A stretch of 64,000 nucleotides of DNA from Channallabes apus (GCA_030522415.1 CM060121.1:22541142-22605141), one strand, 5' to 3'. Shown: positions 1 through 13,021, numbered from the stretch's first letter. The notes: a model not told the origin generated them from the sequence alone. Translations and numbers: made by a program.

Positions 1-157
1 TCTACAGCCCAAAAAAATAAATACATAAAAACAATTAATACAAAATATAAAGTAAAAATAAAACAAATTAACCTGCACTTTACCTTTAAAAAATGTAAAA
101 ATAAATCCAGGCAGATAAGTGTTTCCATTTGCGCTGTATGCGTGTGTATAATGTGCG

Positions 158-325
158 TGCAAATTAACCACCTTACTTTTGAAAAGAATCAGGACAGAGG
201 AGTTTCTGTGCAAGTCAGAGAGTCTGTTTGTTTGGGAACCTGAGAGGAGGGGGGCTGTAAATCAGAGAGAGATTGTGTGTGTGCGCGTGTGTGCTCATTC
301 ACTTACACCAACACACACACACACA

Positions 326-364
<39 letters not shown>

Positions 365-475
365 GGATTTACAGCCCCCCTCCTCTCAGGTTCCCAAACA
401 ACCACACACACTTCTTGCCTTACACAGAAACTGCTCTGTCGCAAATTTTTTCAAAAGTAAGGTGCTGGTTAATTT
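158..475. repeat. Large hairpin: perfect 35-bp inverted repeat inside a longer imperfect one
   Basis: Bases 229-263 are the exact reverse complement of 366-400. Around them, the block near 160-186 (aaattaacc...cttacttttgaaaa) pairs imperfectly with 443-475. The loop holds a (CA)n and (CT)n microsatellite at about 309-362. The arms belong to the interior of the repeat element that ends at 944. Confidence 0.8.
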
Positions 476-650
476 GTTTTTGTTCTTGTTTTACTTTACA
501 GTAGTGATTCCGTTAGTATGTGCTCACGCAAGTGTGACTAGCAATGCTAATTTTTAAACGGTTTTAAAAACAGTCTCTCCATTAATGTGTGTGTGTGTAA
601 CTCTGCAAGCACTAAGACGATTATCGTCTCCCCTGCTGGGTCTTAGTGCT

Positions 651-654
<4 letters not shown>

Positions 655-724
<70 letters not shown>
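655..724. repeat. (GT)n microsatellite, about 70 bp
   Basis: An uninterrupted GT run. It is bracketed by short inverted copies of a gggagacgatta block (about 617-633 and 729-742). The translated VCVCVC ORF across it is an artefact. Confidence 0.95.
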
Positions 725-725
<1 letters not shown>

Positions 726-1015
726 CACAGGGGAGACGATTACCTACAAATCAGCAGCGCAAGAGAGAGAAAAACCGTTGGCTCAGTTGTGGACGTGACA
801 TGAAGCGCATGCGTGTTGGATGATACTCTGTGCTCGTAAACCAAGACAATGCTCGTTTTTCAAGTCAATATTTATTAAAAAAATCTTTGCCCGTCTTGCG
901 GAACACTCGTAAACCGCGTTAACTCGTAATCCGAGGTTCCACTGTATTTCTTTATAGTTCTGGGGTTTGGTTAACTGACTGTTGATGCGTTGCCATCTGT
1001 CTTTTTGTGACACAG

Positions 1016-1236
1016 CATTTTTGGGCATTGTTGCTGACACGGGGGTTCGTTGGGGTCGGCGAGGCCAGTTACTCCACCATCGCACCCACCATCATCGCAG
1101 ACCTGTTCGTTAAGGAGAAGAGAACACTCATGCTCTCTGTCTTCTACTTTGCCATCCCTGTAGGCAGGTGAGAGAAATACAGAGGAGCTTGAACTTGACG
1201 CGTTGGGATTTCAGAATGCTAAGTTACTATCATTAT

Positions 1237-1267
<31 letters not shown>

Positions 1268-4200
1268 GAAACGCTGCACCAGATAACTTGACTGATAAGT
1301 TGTTGTGACCAAGAGCATTAAAATTCTGTGAAAGCAGTGATTAATTGGCATCTTAAAAATTATTTATTTACATATGATTGCTTTAGAAATCAAAGTCATG
1401 CTACCTCAGAAATCTTTTGAGGAACTGAAGATTTCTTGAATTATGAGAGCTACGCAGTTCCTGGATGACTTTCTGTTCTTTGTTTCTGCTGTAAATCAGA
1501 GACCGTGACCATTATACAAAAAGTGATGCAAACAGTGTGACAATAACATCATCTGAGCATGTGGCAAGCATACAGCAGTGCAAACTGTGGTTAAATTTGA
1601 AGACTTGTTGTTTCTTATTCAATCACTGGAAAGTCTGTAATCGTTGGTCATTTGTACCTAAAAAATTCTGAAAATATGTTGCACCAGAAGAATATACATC
1701 GTTTTCAAGGTGGTTACCTACTTTTTGCACTCGTGCAAGCTTTTTCCGATCATATATCATATATCATGTTTTTACTTTCTATGATGCACTGATCAGGAAC
1801 TCCCTAGACAAACCTTGTCATTGTCATCTAGTTTAGTTCCTTAAAAGGTTGCAAGATCTTGATGCATACTGTTCTTTGCATGTTTTGAAAAAAAAAAAAA
1901 CGTAATTTGCATTGTGGAGGTGGTCTGGACTTTACCAATCGGTAACGTTCAGGTTCCTCTTCCGCATTAAATCTTTTTAAACTTTATAACATGGTGCCAT
2001 TAATTTATTTTCTCTGTCCCCCTTTCTCTCTGTTTCTCTTTTTTACACACACACACACCTATCAGTGGTCTGGGCTACATAGTTGGATCAGCAGTGGATA
2101 AACGGGCAAAAGACTGGCACTGGGCTCTGAGGGTAAGTCCGCAAGCACATCATGTTTCACTTGCACTTTCGTTCTGATGCAACATTCACACCTTTATTGA
2201 CTTGTAATAAACATCTTCATGCCTTTGTCTGTCTCTCTCCATCAGGTGACGCCTGCTTTGGGTCTTTTAGCTGTGGTGTTGTTGTTGTGTGTGGTGAAGG
2301 AGCCAAAGAGAGGTGCTGTAGAGGCTCGGCCGGAGCACACACTGCACAGGACCAGTTGGCTCTCTGACATGAAGGCTCTCTTCAGGAAGTCAGTGCTGTT
2401 CTGATTTTACAATCTTGCACGTTTTTTACATTTCACACTCTTACAGTCTTGCAGAAAAGTATTCACTGCTTAGGCTTCAGAGCTTCCTACCCTGAAATCT
2501 CCATTGTGTGTCCACTGACATCAGTTTATATTCAACACCATTGTCGACTTTGCTTTTCTTATCCTTCTTGATTCAGTCTTCAAAAGTATGAAAATATGTA
2601 CAATATTGTGTATTTCCACCCACTAGCTAACTCCATCACATAACGGTTATCACATTCATATGAATCCAGACTCCTTCATGTCTTTTTTTTTTTTTTTTTT
2701 CCCCTGAGCTCAGAGAGTGTGTTTAGAGCTAGAAGTTGCTAGTCATTGTGATTTAAGAGGGTAGAGAGAGTGAATGCCCGTAGACTCCAGGCTGTCTGAG
2801 TAGTTGTGACAGTTTTAGGATTCAATCTTTTGAGAATAAGGAGAATATTTTAACTGTACCCATCTCTCTTTCCCTCTTTCTTCAGTAAGAGCTTCATACT
2901 GTCGACCTTTGGTTTCACGGCAGTGGCCTTCGTCACAGGATCGCTTGCTCTTTGGGCTCCTGCTTTCCTCTTCAGAGCAGCGGTCTTCACCGGAGAGAAG
3001 CAGCCATGCATCCAGGAGCCATGTGACACCTCTGACAGGTTAGACTTGCAATCATTGAGGGAACATGCACTGTCGCGTTAATGCATGTCTCACACTCTAT
3101 AATATCACACTTTCAAAAAGCAGGAAACTGGAACTAGCAGTACATTGCTGATCAGATGTATTTTAGTGTATTGCTATTGTGATTTTAATAGTAACGGAGT
3201 CAGTTTAACCTCATCTTCTGCACCGCAGCACTGATGCACACTGACGGTTCCAGTTTAATGAAAACGAACTTCTTGTATTGTAAATATGCAGAGAAAATCG
3301 CTTTCTCGTTTCCTTTTCACACAGATTCCTATGGTCTAATATCTGTTTATTTCAATATCCTGTCTCTGTGCCCTCTAGTCTGTATTTTGGGGTCATCACA
3401 TGTGTGACCGGAGTGTTGGGTGTAGCAATGGGTGTAGGTGTCAGTAAGCGTTTGAGGACGAGAACGCCACGTGCCGATCCACTCGTGTGTGCTGCTGGCC
3501 TCCTCCTCGCTGCCCCCTTCCTTTATCTGTCCATCGTCTTTGCCCAGGGCAGCACCATAGCTACCTACGTGAGTTCGCCTCAGTATACCGTTTCATTTTA
3601 TTTATTTTCCTTACTCTTGCTGCTCTTTCTCACATTTAATTTTTCACACTTAGGACACAATCTTTAGCATGTTTTTTGTTTCCTCACCATTTCCTGTTTA
3701 TGTTTCTGTTGTTGTTTTTTTAGCATTGGCGCTGTGCTTTATATTTAAGAGATTAAAACAAAAGATTAATATATTTTTTTAAATGCACTGTAATACTGAA
3801 TTTGAAATCCGAGTTTTATCCTGCCACAGACTGGACAACTATTAATGGTAGTGTGCGTATGTTTATATCAACCACAGAAGCTTGAAAAAATGAAACTGAG
3901 CAGACGTTACTGTTACTTTTATTGAAATGGCTGCAATGCAGACAAGAGAGAATACAATCTCAGTGTTTATTAGATACTTTTAATAGTTGTTAATAGTTCA
4001 AAACCTGTAAGAAATATAGAGTACTGTGCAGAAGTCTTTAATCTCTTACATATGTTAATCATGTCTGCATTATTATGTATAAAAGCATTATGTTTCTAAA
4101 ATTTATTAAAAGGAAAAAAAAAAGAAATAAATAACATTACAGAATAATATATCCCTGTAAGGAAAGCACAATTACATAACAGACCAGTTGTCAGATGAAA

Positions 4201-6002
4201 CCAAAACCCTAATGTAGGCTCCGGGGTTTTGCAAAAAAAATTGAGAGGATCGTGTGACAAATTAACAGAAGAACTCGTATTCTCCAGCACACTCAGTAAA
4301 ACCTAACAGCTGTTTTACTTGTAGACTGAACAAATCTGTTTCTTGACAGTGTTTATTTTATTACTCTTTAGTGCTTTTTATAGGAGGTTCTTTAATGTAG
4401 AAATGTTTTGGAAGGCATTTTTTCTTTCTGCCTAAGGGTTTTGAAAAAACTATTTATTTGCTTATAATTTTTTGAAATTATATGTGGAAATAGTAAATGA
4501 TTGAGTCTGGTTCCTCTCAAGGTTTCTTCCTATTGCCATCTCGGGGAGTTTTTCCTTGCCACAGTCACCCTCGGCTTGCTCCTCAGGGACTATCTAATCT
4601 TTTTTATTCATACACATTGACATTTCATACAAACTTCCATAATTTGTTTCGATTGTGTCAAGCTGCTTTGCGACAATGACAATTGTTAATAGCGCTATTT
4701 AAATAAAATGTAGTTGAATTTAATCTACAGTAGCACCTAATAATACAGACATGATAAACATCTATAGCAAAATTTATCCTAAAGATAATATGGTGCCTAA
4801 GACGTTTACACAGTATTGCCCTATTACTGTTTACTTTAGGTTTACTGCTTAGAGTTTTACTGCTCAGCAGCATGGTGGGCTCTCACACACTCAGTAGCTT
4901 TTCATCTGCAGAATGCCTGACCTTTTATGCAGTTATCTAACCAGTCAAACATTTAGCAGCATTGCAACACTTAAAATCATGCGGAAATTCATCATGGAGC
5001 TTCCTCCTGCAGAGCTGCTACTCTCTAGGTCTTTTTTGTTTATCACACATTCTGTGAAACCTCTAGAGACGCTGTTTTATGTGTGAGAATTCCAACGAAA
5101 TTCCCAAACAGCCTGTCTGTTATCAACAACTATGCCGAAAAAGTCACTAAGAAGCTGAAGCTCTTGACTTATCTCCATGATTTTATGTACTGCTTTGCTG
5201 TCACGTGATTGGTTAATTAATTAACTGCATGAAAGGTAAGGATAAAGTGTATGTCAGTTATTTATAATTAACCGTTATTAGTTACATTATTATTATATAT
5301 TATTACACTTATTGGAGTTACATTATTTATGTAGCTTAATTAACACACTAGTCAGCATGGTGCTGCAAAAAGTGTATAAGACACAGAGAGAGTATAATAT
5401 ATGATGTGCTTCTTGTTGTTTAAATGCATAACTAAAAATGTAATACCTAATTACAATCTAATTGAAAGCTGGATTTACTCAGACCCGTTTGGTCGTTTTG
5501 CTAAAAAGTTTAATTATGCTGTATTTCTTTCGGTGATCAAAACAGAACATGTAAAACTTTAAGTAAAATACAGCGGTTTTTGTTTTTGAACATGCCAAGT
5601 AATACAAAATCTTCAATCTGAGTGTGTGACTGAGCGTTGTTGATTGAATGCTGCTGCACCTTTGCCTCCTTTGATGTCTTAGGGTGACCTTTGTGTACCA
5701 TTTTTATTTGACTCAGGTCTTCATCTTTTTTGGTGAGATGTTCCTCTCAATGAACTGGGCCATTGTGGCTGACATCTTGCTGGTGAGCTACCTTTTCTGC
5801 CTTTTTTTTTTTTTATACACAAGTATTTATAACGAACTGACCTGACATTAAATATTGATCACATCTCGCTCTCTCTCGCTCGCTCGCTCTCTCAGTATGT
5901 TGTTGTCCCCACACGGCGCTCCACTGCAGAGGCTTTTCAGATTGTTCTCTCTCACCTGCTGGGAGACGCAGGCAGTCCCTACCTTATAGGAGTGGTATGT
6001 CA

Positions 6003-6069
<67 letters not shown>

Positions 6070-6457
6070 AAATACATGGTTTATTCTTTTGGATCTTTCT
6101 GTTAATAATTCATTTGTTTGCTTTCCGTGGTAGGTGTCGGACTCACTGAAACGGACAGACTCTTACATGTGGCAGTTCCGCTCCTTGCAGCTCTCTCTCC
6201 TCCTCTGTTCTTTCGTTGCCGTGGTTGGCGGAGGCTTCTTCCTGGCTACGGCCCTTTTTGTTGAAAAAGACAGACATGACGCAGAGAGCTATGTTCCTTC
6301 AGGTGAGTGAGATACCTGCTAGGGATTCATCTGGATGGATTTGTGCTTCTTTGACTGTATGTATTTTTATTCAGTTAACATTACTCATTAATCAAGTCAA
6401 AAACAACTATGGCACAGCTAGTGAGTCCAAATTGTAAGTGTTGTCTAGGTGAGAGGG

Positions 6458-6500
<43 letters not shown>

Positions 6501-6831
6501 CCCATCAGTCATAGTGAAACTGTGCATAGCGGTGGATAGCACTGTCTTCCAAATGACGTGTGCTTAGCTGGCTTCACTTGTCTTAAAGAAAACATGTGAC
6601 AACCTTCTCTCTACACGGCCATGCAAGACCTACTGCATCCACTTGTAAACTGGAGTTTTTTTTGTTTACAGAGCCTAAATCCCAATTTTCTGCCTATTTT
6701 TTTTCCCAATCCCAATTTTTTTCACAGTTTGGTTTAAATAATTTGCAATGTAATCAATATTTTGTTGGCCAATACAGTAGATGATTTCCAATTTAGAATT
6801 TTTTCACTTTGTTAAATTCCTTAGGCTTTTT

Positions 6832-6912
<81 letters not shown>

Positions 6913-9900
6913 TCACGCGCGCACACACAGAGTCAAGCCTGAAATTACTCACACCCCTGGCAAATTCTGACTTAAAGTTACTTTTATTCAACCAGCGAGT
7001 TTTTCCCAAAAGATTATAAGATGATGTACAATAGGCAAAATTATTGCTTATCTTTTATCTAAGTTTGAACAAAAAGTGGAATGTGCTGAATTTTTCATAC
7101 ACTTTGGATTTTCCCATAATTACCCTGATTCATTGAGAACCGCTGTTTTAATCAACTCAGCAGGTGAAAAACAGAAGCTATCTGCTGTTTGTTTGTGGAC
7201 AGTCATGGCTAAGACAAAGGAGCTCACTGAGGACCTGCAGGAGAAAAAGTCTGGAAAGGGCTATAAGACCATAGCTAAATGTTTTGAAGTTCCAGTGGCT
7301 ACAGTGCAAAGTTTTATTAAAGCCAAAATTCACACCTGTGCTGGCCATTAGGATAGTGATGGAGGTAAAAAAAGAATCCAAGGATCACCACCAAGGCCAT
7401 CCTGATGAATCTTGGCTCTGCTGGTGGCAACGTCTCAAGGCAGACCGTCCAATGAACACTGCACACCGCTGGGTTCCGTTGACGCAGACCAAGGAGGACA
7501 CCACTTCTCCAGATAAGGCACACAAAAGCCCGCTTGGCCTTTGCAACTGCTCATCTGGACAAAGAAGAAGATTCTGGTCTTCTGTTTTATGGTCAGATGT
7601 AACAAAAATTTTATTGTTTGGCAATGATGTAGCCGTCATTTGGTGTAAAAAAAAAAAAGGAGACACCTTCAACCCTAAGAACACCATCCCCACTGTCAAA
7701 CATGGTGGTGGGAACCTATTGTTTTGGTGTTTTTTTTTTTTTTTTTTTTCAACCGGTGAACCAGGGAACCTAATCACAGTAAAGGGCAATACATCAAAAT
7801 TCTCAACAACATCAGGCAGTTTTCAGAGAAACTTGTCCTTGGGCAGCAGTGGACATTTCAGCACTACAACGACCCAAAACTAGGGCTGCACGATATTAGG
7901 AAAATATGCGATATTGTTGTTGAATACTGCGATAACGATATTTCTTGCGATATAAATAAATAATAAAAAAATAAGCAATAATAATAATAAAAAAATGCAT
8001 TTCTCTAGGGAAATGTTATATGTAATGATCATACTAAAATAAACAGGTAATAGATATTCGTCTGATGTAATTAAATCTAATTCAGGCTAAAAAGAAACTA
8101 TATGTCAAGGAAGTTGCAAATATTTAGACTTCAAAACACTATGAATGACTTAAAACTCTCAGCAGATATTCTGACTTCTGGTTTGCTGTTACTATAAACC
8201 TGCCAACACAATATGAATTGCTTTCAAACATGACTTTTTATTTACATGTAACCGTACACTCATCAATAGTGTCTTAAAATGCTTAAAACAAGAGCATCTT
8301 TTAAACAAAATATTCTCTTTGGCTTGCCTGTTTTTTTTTTTAAATAAAAATAAATATTATTAAACAAAAAATTTTTAAATATATACTATTTGTCACGCAC
8401 GCACACACGCACACACACACTCGCTCCGCGACCAGCACAAGGACCCGGAAGTAATGCGGGCGCGAACCCGGAAGTATAAGAGGAGTAAACAAACCACCAC
8501 ATGCTTAGTCACTGAGTTCACCATGTCGGTTCAGATTGTTTACTTTCTGATTCGAGTGTGTGTTTATAGGACGCGGGTTAAATGTGTGTTTTTCCCTTGC
8601 TCCCCTTCTGTGAAAGTCCTTAAATTAATTTGCGTGGTTATCCTGCCTACTCGCTTGCTTCCGCGTTTGGGTTTACCGTCTATAAAGGGCTAACGGCTAA
8701 TCGCGGCTAGCGGCTAATCGCTAAGTCTTCTGATCATCCGGGCTTAGTACGCGACAGAATGAAGTATAAAGATATAAATTTTATATATATATACATACAC
8801 ACAGTGGTGTGAAAAACTATTTGCCCCCCTCCTGATTTCTTATTCTTTTGCATGTTTGTCACACAAAATGTTTCTGATCATCAAACACATTTAACTATTA
8901 GTCAAAGATAACACAAGTAAACACAAAATGCAGTTTTTAAATGAGGGGTTTTATTATTTAGGGAGAAAAAAATCCAAACCTACATGGCCCTGTGTGAAAA
9001 AGTAATTGCCCCCTGAACCTAATAACTGGTTGGGCCACCCTTAGCAGCAATAACTGCAATCAAGCGTTTGCGATAACTTGCAACGAGTCTTTTACAGCGC
9101 TCTGGAGGAATTTTGGCCCACTCATCTTTGCAGAATGAGGTCATGCCACAACATCTCAATAGGATTCAGGTCAGGACTTTAACTAGGCCACTCCAAAGTC
9201 TTCATTTTGTTTTTCTTCAGCCATTCAGAGGTGGATTTGCTGGTGTGTTTTGGGTCATTGTCCTGCTGCAGCACCCAAGATCGCTTCAGCTTGAGTTGAC
9301 GAACAGATGGCCGGACATTCTCCTTCAGGATTTTTTGGTAGACAGTAGAATTCATGGTTCCATCTATCACAGCAAGCCTTCCAGGTCCTGAAGCAGCAAA
9401 ACAACCCCAGACCATCACACTACCACCACCATACTTTACTGTTGGTATGATGTTCTTTTTCTGAAATGCTGTGTTACTTTTACGCCAGATGTAACGGGAC
9501 ACGCACCTTCCAAAAAGTTAAACTTTTGTCTCGTCGGTCCACAAGGTATTTTCCCAAAAGTCTTGGCAATCATTGAGATGTTTTTTAGCAAAATTGAGAT
9601 GAGCCTTAATGTTCTTTTTCCTTAAAAGTGGTTTCGCCTTGGAAATCTGCCATGCAGGCCGTTTTTGCCCAGTCTCTTTCTTATGGTGGAGTCGTGAACA
9701 CTGACCTTAATTGAGGCAAGTGAGGCCTGCAGTTCTTTAGATGTTGTCCTGGGGTCTTTTGTGGCCTCTCGGATGAGTCGTCTCTGCGCTCTTGGGGTAA
9801 TTTTGGTCGGCCGGCCACTCCTGGGAAGGTTCACCACTGTTCCATGTTTTTGCCATTTATGGATAATGGCTCTCACTGTGGTTCGCTGGAGTCCCAAAGC

Positions 9901-11920
9901 TTTAGAAATGGCTTTATAACCTTTACCAGACTGATAGATCTCAATTACTTTTGTTCTCATTTGTTCCTGAATTTCTTTGGATCTTGGCATGATGTCTAGC
10001 TTTTGAGGTGCTTTTGGTCTACTTCTCTGTGTCAGGTAGCTCCTATTTAAGTGATTTCTTGATTGAAACAGGTGTGGCAGTAATCAGGCCTGGGGGTGAC
10101 TACAGAAATTGAACTCAGGTGTGATAAACCACAGTTAAGTTATTTTTTAACAAGGGGGGCAATCACTTTTTCACACAGGGCCATGCAGATTTGGAGTTTT
10201 TTTTTTCTCCCTTAATAACGTAAACATTCATTTAAAAACTGCATTTTGTGTTAAATTATGTTATCTTTGACTAATAGTTAACGGTTTTTGATGAGCAGAA
10301 ACATTTAAGTGTGACAAACATGCAAAAGAATAAGAAATCAGGAAGGGGCAAATAGTTTTTCACACCACTGTATATAAGATATAAGCTGTATAAACATAGT
10401 AAGGGCCCATCTGATTGGTCAAATTTGGACACACAAATGCTTGGCAAATAAAGTATTTATTGCAACTCCTTGCTATACGGTTATCGCGCATGCCATTATC
10501 GCGATAACGATATTTTTTCGATATATCGTGCAGCCCTACCCAAAACACACAGAAAAAGTGGTAAAAAATGTTTAGCAGACAAAAACATTAACGTTTTGCA
10601 GTGGCCCAGCCAGAGTCCTGATTTAAATCCACTTGAGAATCTGTGGAGGGAGCTAACGATCATGGTGATGGCAAGGAGATCCTCCAACCTGAAAGAGTTT
10701 CTGCTCATTGCTAAGGATGAATGGACAAAATACCAGTGGGGACATGCAAAAAGCTGGTCAGCAATTATAGGAAACGATTGATTGCTGTAATAGCAAATAA
10801 AGGCCAATTGATTATTGAGAAAGTTATAAATAATTTTGGACATGCCACTCTTTGTTCAAATGTAAATAATAGATGAGTAATATTTTTTTCCATAATGATG
10901 CCTCTTGTACATCGTCTTAGTATCTTCTGGGAGACGCCTGTGTCATTTCTAATCAAGAAAAAACTTGCTGGTTGAATAAAAGTAACTTTATGTCAGAATT
11001 TGCCTGGGGTATGAATAGTTTTGAGCTTGACTACAATTTTTTCACAAATGTTATATCGAAAATAGAAATCGATCACATCTTCCAGAAACACTAATATTTT
11101 GCGAGAGTATTTCTACTTCTTATGAGTTTAATGGTGGTTGGTATGTTGTGGAGTGTGGGGCAGAAACTAAAAAAGATTGCTTTTTTTTATGAGAAATGGA
11201 ATTTAAATAATCAACATGAGTTAAACAATATTTATTGTTTATTATATATTTTTATCATTTTAGTAGTTTTTTTTATCCTGTAAGAAATATACTTCTATTA
11301 TTTACTTCATATGTTTACTACTTGGTGTCCAATAACATCATTTTGGGCTCTCGCACACTCAGTAGTTTGTCATTTATAAGGTAACTGCCATCAGTAGCTG
11401 TCGAAAAATAAACTACTTGCATAAACTCACCAACTACAGAATGCCTGTACACCTGACCTTTCATGCAGTTATCTAATCAGCCAATCAAGTAGCAGCAGTG
11501 CAATGCTTAAAATCATGTGGAGCTTCCTCCTGCAGAGCTGCTTTTCTCTGTGTCTTTTTCTGTTTATCATGTACAGACACTCAGCGCTGTTTAGTGTTTA
11601 AACTTTCAGTCTGGCACCGCACATCTGGGCAACAAGAAATACAAGTCACGCACATGTTCCAATATTTCTATTCACTTGGAAAATAACAAAAAAAATCTGT
11701 TTTAATGTGTTGTGTATCGGCACAATTTAAAAACTTTTCTTAAATATTTATTCTAATTTATTTTTAAGCATAACGATTGCAAGCATACAGAACATTTTAT
11801 TGTGGATAAAAGGTTGTCCCTCATATCATTTTTATATCTTTTTCTTCAGATGATGCACCAATTATCGTCCCTAAAAGAGGAAGATCCACCAAGGTCTCAG
11901 TGTCGAGTGTTTTAATTTGA
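1016..11920 (+). CDS. spns1: spinster homolog 1, lysosomal MFS transporter (5' exons outside window)
   Basis: Nine exons join in frame to give the C-terminal 369 residues: 1016-1167, 2066-2132, 2246-2388, 2886-3038, 3379-3568, 5717-5782, 5896-5994, 6134-6302 and 11850-11920 (TGA at the end). All have AG/GT borders. The protein matches SPNS1 throughout: [95 protein letters not shown] and the tail [17 protein letters not shown]. The alternation of hydrophobic segments is that of a 12-helix major facilitator protein; roughly the first 150-170 residues are missing. The family exports lysophospholipids from lysosomes with protons (established for SPNS1). lat follows downstream on the same strand, as in mammals. 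The last intron (5.5 kb) has been swollen by nested transposons. Confidence 0.96.
4498..4723 (+). repeat. Dispersed retroposon tail, copy 1 (TTGAAT-type end)
   Basis: The block starting gagtctggttcctctcaagg and ending with agcgctatttaaataaaatg and a ttgaattta tail is shared with 49460-49680. The A-rich, short-repeat 3' end suggests the tail of a non-LTR retrotransposon or its SINE partner. It sits in an intron of spns1. Confidence 0.7.
5999..6063. repeat. (TA)n microsatellite
   Basis: About 32 TA units directly downstream of the donor site of the spns1 exon ending at 5994. Confidence 0.95.
6835..6929. repeat. (TA)n then (CA)n microsatellite abutting a Tc1 end
   Basis: A long TA run grades into CA repeats and then directly into the left terminal repeat of the outer Tc1 element. 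Tc1 elements target TA, so a TA tract is a natural landing site. Confidence 0.9.
7205..7880 (+). pseudogene. Tc1 transposase, N-terminal part, degenerate
   Basis: Starts [14 protein letters not shown], then the helix-turn-helix segment [20 protein letters not shown]. Later frames show the catalytic-domain remnants [32 protein letters not shown] and a final FSTTTTQN that in another frame reads HYNDPK. Several frameshifts and a T/A-rich expansion at 7730-7750 break the frame. The coding sequence stops exactly at the hAT insertion site and resumes at 10539. Confidence 0.85.
8802..10370 (-). mobile_element. Tc1-like element nested inside the hAT element
   Basis: Terminal repeats of roughly 200 bp begin cagtggtgtgaaaaactatt at both ends, and the right flank is TA. 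It is the same family as the element at 62070-63688 and highly similar to it. The transposase reads on the minus strand but is broken. Confidence 0.95.
9100..9990 (-). pseudogene. Tc1 transposase, broken copy
   Basis: Minus-strand reading from 9990 gives [20 protein letters not shown], a paired-like helix-turn-helix ([16 protein letters not shown]) and the GRPTKI box. A one-base deletion near 9640 shifts the frame (the related copy at 62449 reads RRKPLL where this one reads RRNHF and stops). The catalytic part continues at 9502-9179 ([33 protein letters not shown]) and ends early at 9179 where CAA of the sister copy is TAA. Inactive as a protein gene. Confidence 0.93.
10539..10781 (+). pseudogene. 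Tc1 transposase, C-terminal part of the outer element
   Basis: Reads [20 protein letters not shown], then [19 protein letters not shown], the third catalytic block (D...E of the DDE triad), and on to [19 protein letters not shown] before a stop. It is the continuation of the fragment ending at 7880. Confidence 0.9.
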
Positions 11921-13021
11921 GGACTTCTCGAGAACGCTCACCTCTCTGGGGGAAAAGGAGATATCCACGAGCTTAACACCACTGCTTGAATAGTAAGGGG
12001 CGAATAGGGTCACTGATTGAACTTTCACCCCTTCAGGGATTTTTAGGTTAATTTATTATATGTATTATGTTTATATTATTAACACTGTTACTATTTTTGG
12101 GAGCATGATTAACCATGAGGAAGTGTGACATGGCACTTTTGAATGACATGCTTTTCCTGGGAGGAGAAAAAAAAATGCTGTCCAGCATTTTGCATTCCAG
12201 AACTGACAGAAGAGTTGTGTCTCTTATAGAGGAACACTGAGGACTGTGGAAAAATAGGACACAGTCTGGAAGAACTGATCCAGGAAGGATTGTTTCTTTT
12301 TCTGTATGTTAAAAAGCACAAGTTGTGTTTTAAACCTCAAGCAGAAAAGGAGATTTTAAACTTTATTGTTAACATACATTTCAGGTTGTTAAATAATTTA
12401 GCAGACATGTACAGACTAAAATGAATAAACAGATATCATTTTACTGTCCTTTCTGTAATCACACTACATTACCATAATGACACAACTATGCATTGATGTG
12501 GGAATGTTACATTACCTGGATGACCTTTTATACATGCATATTCAACACGTCACACATACTAATCAATATTTAGCTTTTTTTCATTTTAGTTTTTGTAAAT
12601 CAGATAAAACACCTACTGCTCTGCTTCTCACCAAGCATCTAATTTTTTTTTATAATTTTAAATTGAAATTAAATGCAGTAGTTAAGAAAACAGATGTTCA
12701 GGGTGTGCCACTTAAATAAAGAAAGTCATTCCTTTTTTTATTTATTATTTTTTAGAAGGTTATAGTATTTGTATGATACTTGACTGATTTGGAGCAGCTG
12801 TAATTTGGGAAAGATGAAATTTAACAAACCGTGGTTCTTTATTATTTTTTTTAAAGCAATAAATTACGCTTCAGCTCATGTGTGTTTGTGGTCTTTTCAC
12901 CTAATGTGAACTCTGTACTAAGAAAAGTCTCAGCAACAGCATTATACTAGTCCATAAATGTGTACTCGAACTTCAGCTCGTAACTTGTGTTCTGTTCTGT
13001 CCTTAGCAATCACCTTTCCAG

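Larger units (their letters stand above)
1..944 (-). mobile_element. Partial inverted-repeat element, Tigger/pogo-like end, same family as 60214-61699
   Basis: The stretch up to 944 is the reverse complement of the left part of the element at 60214-61699. The end at 908-944 reads as a terminal repeat of the type TACAGTGGAACCTCGGATTA and is followed by TA. Matching internal blocks include the aacactcgtaaaccgcgtt block and the gggagacgatta block. The element runs off the left edge of the window. It carries no credible coding region; the ORFs here are translated microsatellites. It lies in an intron of spns1. Assignment to a pogo/Tigger-like superfamily rests only on the form of the terminal repeat and the TA target site, so it is tentative. 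Confidence 0.6.
7881..10538. mobile_element. Non-autonomous hAT-like element with 8-bp target duplication
   Basis: The ends are inverted copies of tagggctgcacgatat (7881-7896 and 10523-10538). The flanks carry the 8-bp direct repeat cccaaaac at 7873-7880 and 10539-10546, the size typical of hAT transposons. Removing the element restores the Tc1 frame through the DPKH motif. No hAT transposase is visible. The interior is split by a younger Tc1 (8802-10370), so the element itself was about 1.1 kb. The part at about 8395-8760 is richer in G+C than its surroundings and is unidentified. Confidence 0.93.
6930..11033 (+). mobile_element. Outer Tc1-like element, interrupted by a hAT insertion
   Basis: The left end (6930 on, agtcaagcctgaaattactc) and the reverse complement of the right end (to 11033) match over about 100 bp, including the shared blocks gcaaattctgac and aagttacttttattcaacca. 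Between them lie the two halves of one transposase pseudogene (7205-7880 and 10539-10781). Without the insert the element is about 1.45 kb, a normal Tc1 length. It lies in the last intron of spns1, same strand as the gene. Confidence 0.88.

Noticed and set aside
585..803. ORF of alternating Val-Cys residues
   Set aside because: Translation of a (GT)n microsatellite; the same holds for the similar frames at 23151-23636, 26812-27324, 41159-41347 and 60507-60785.
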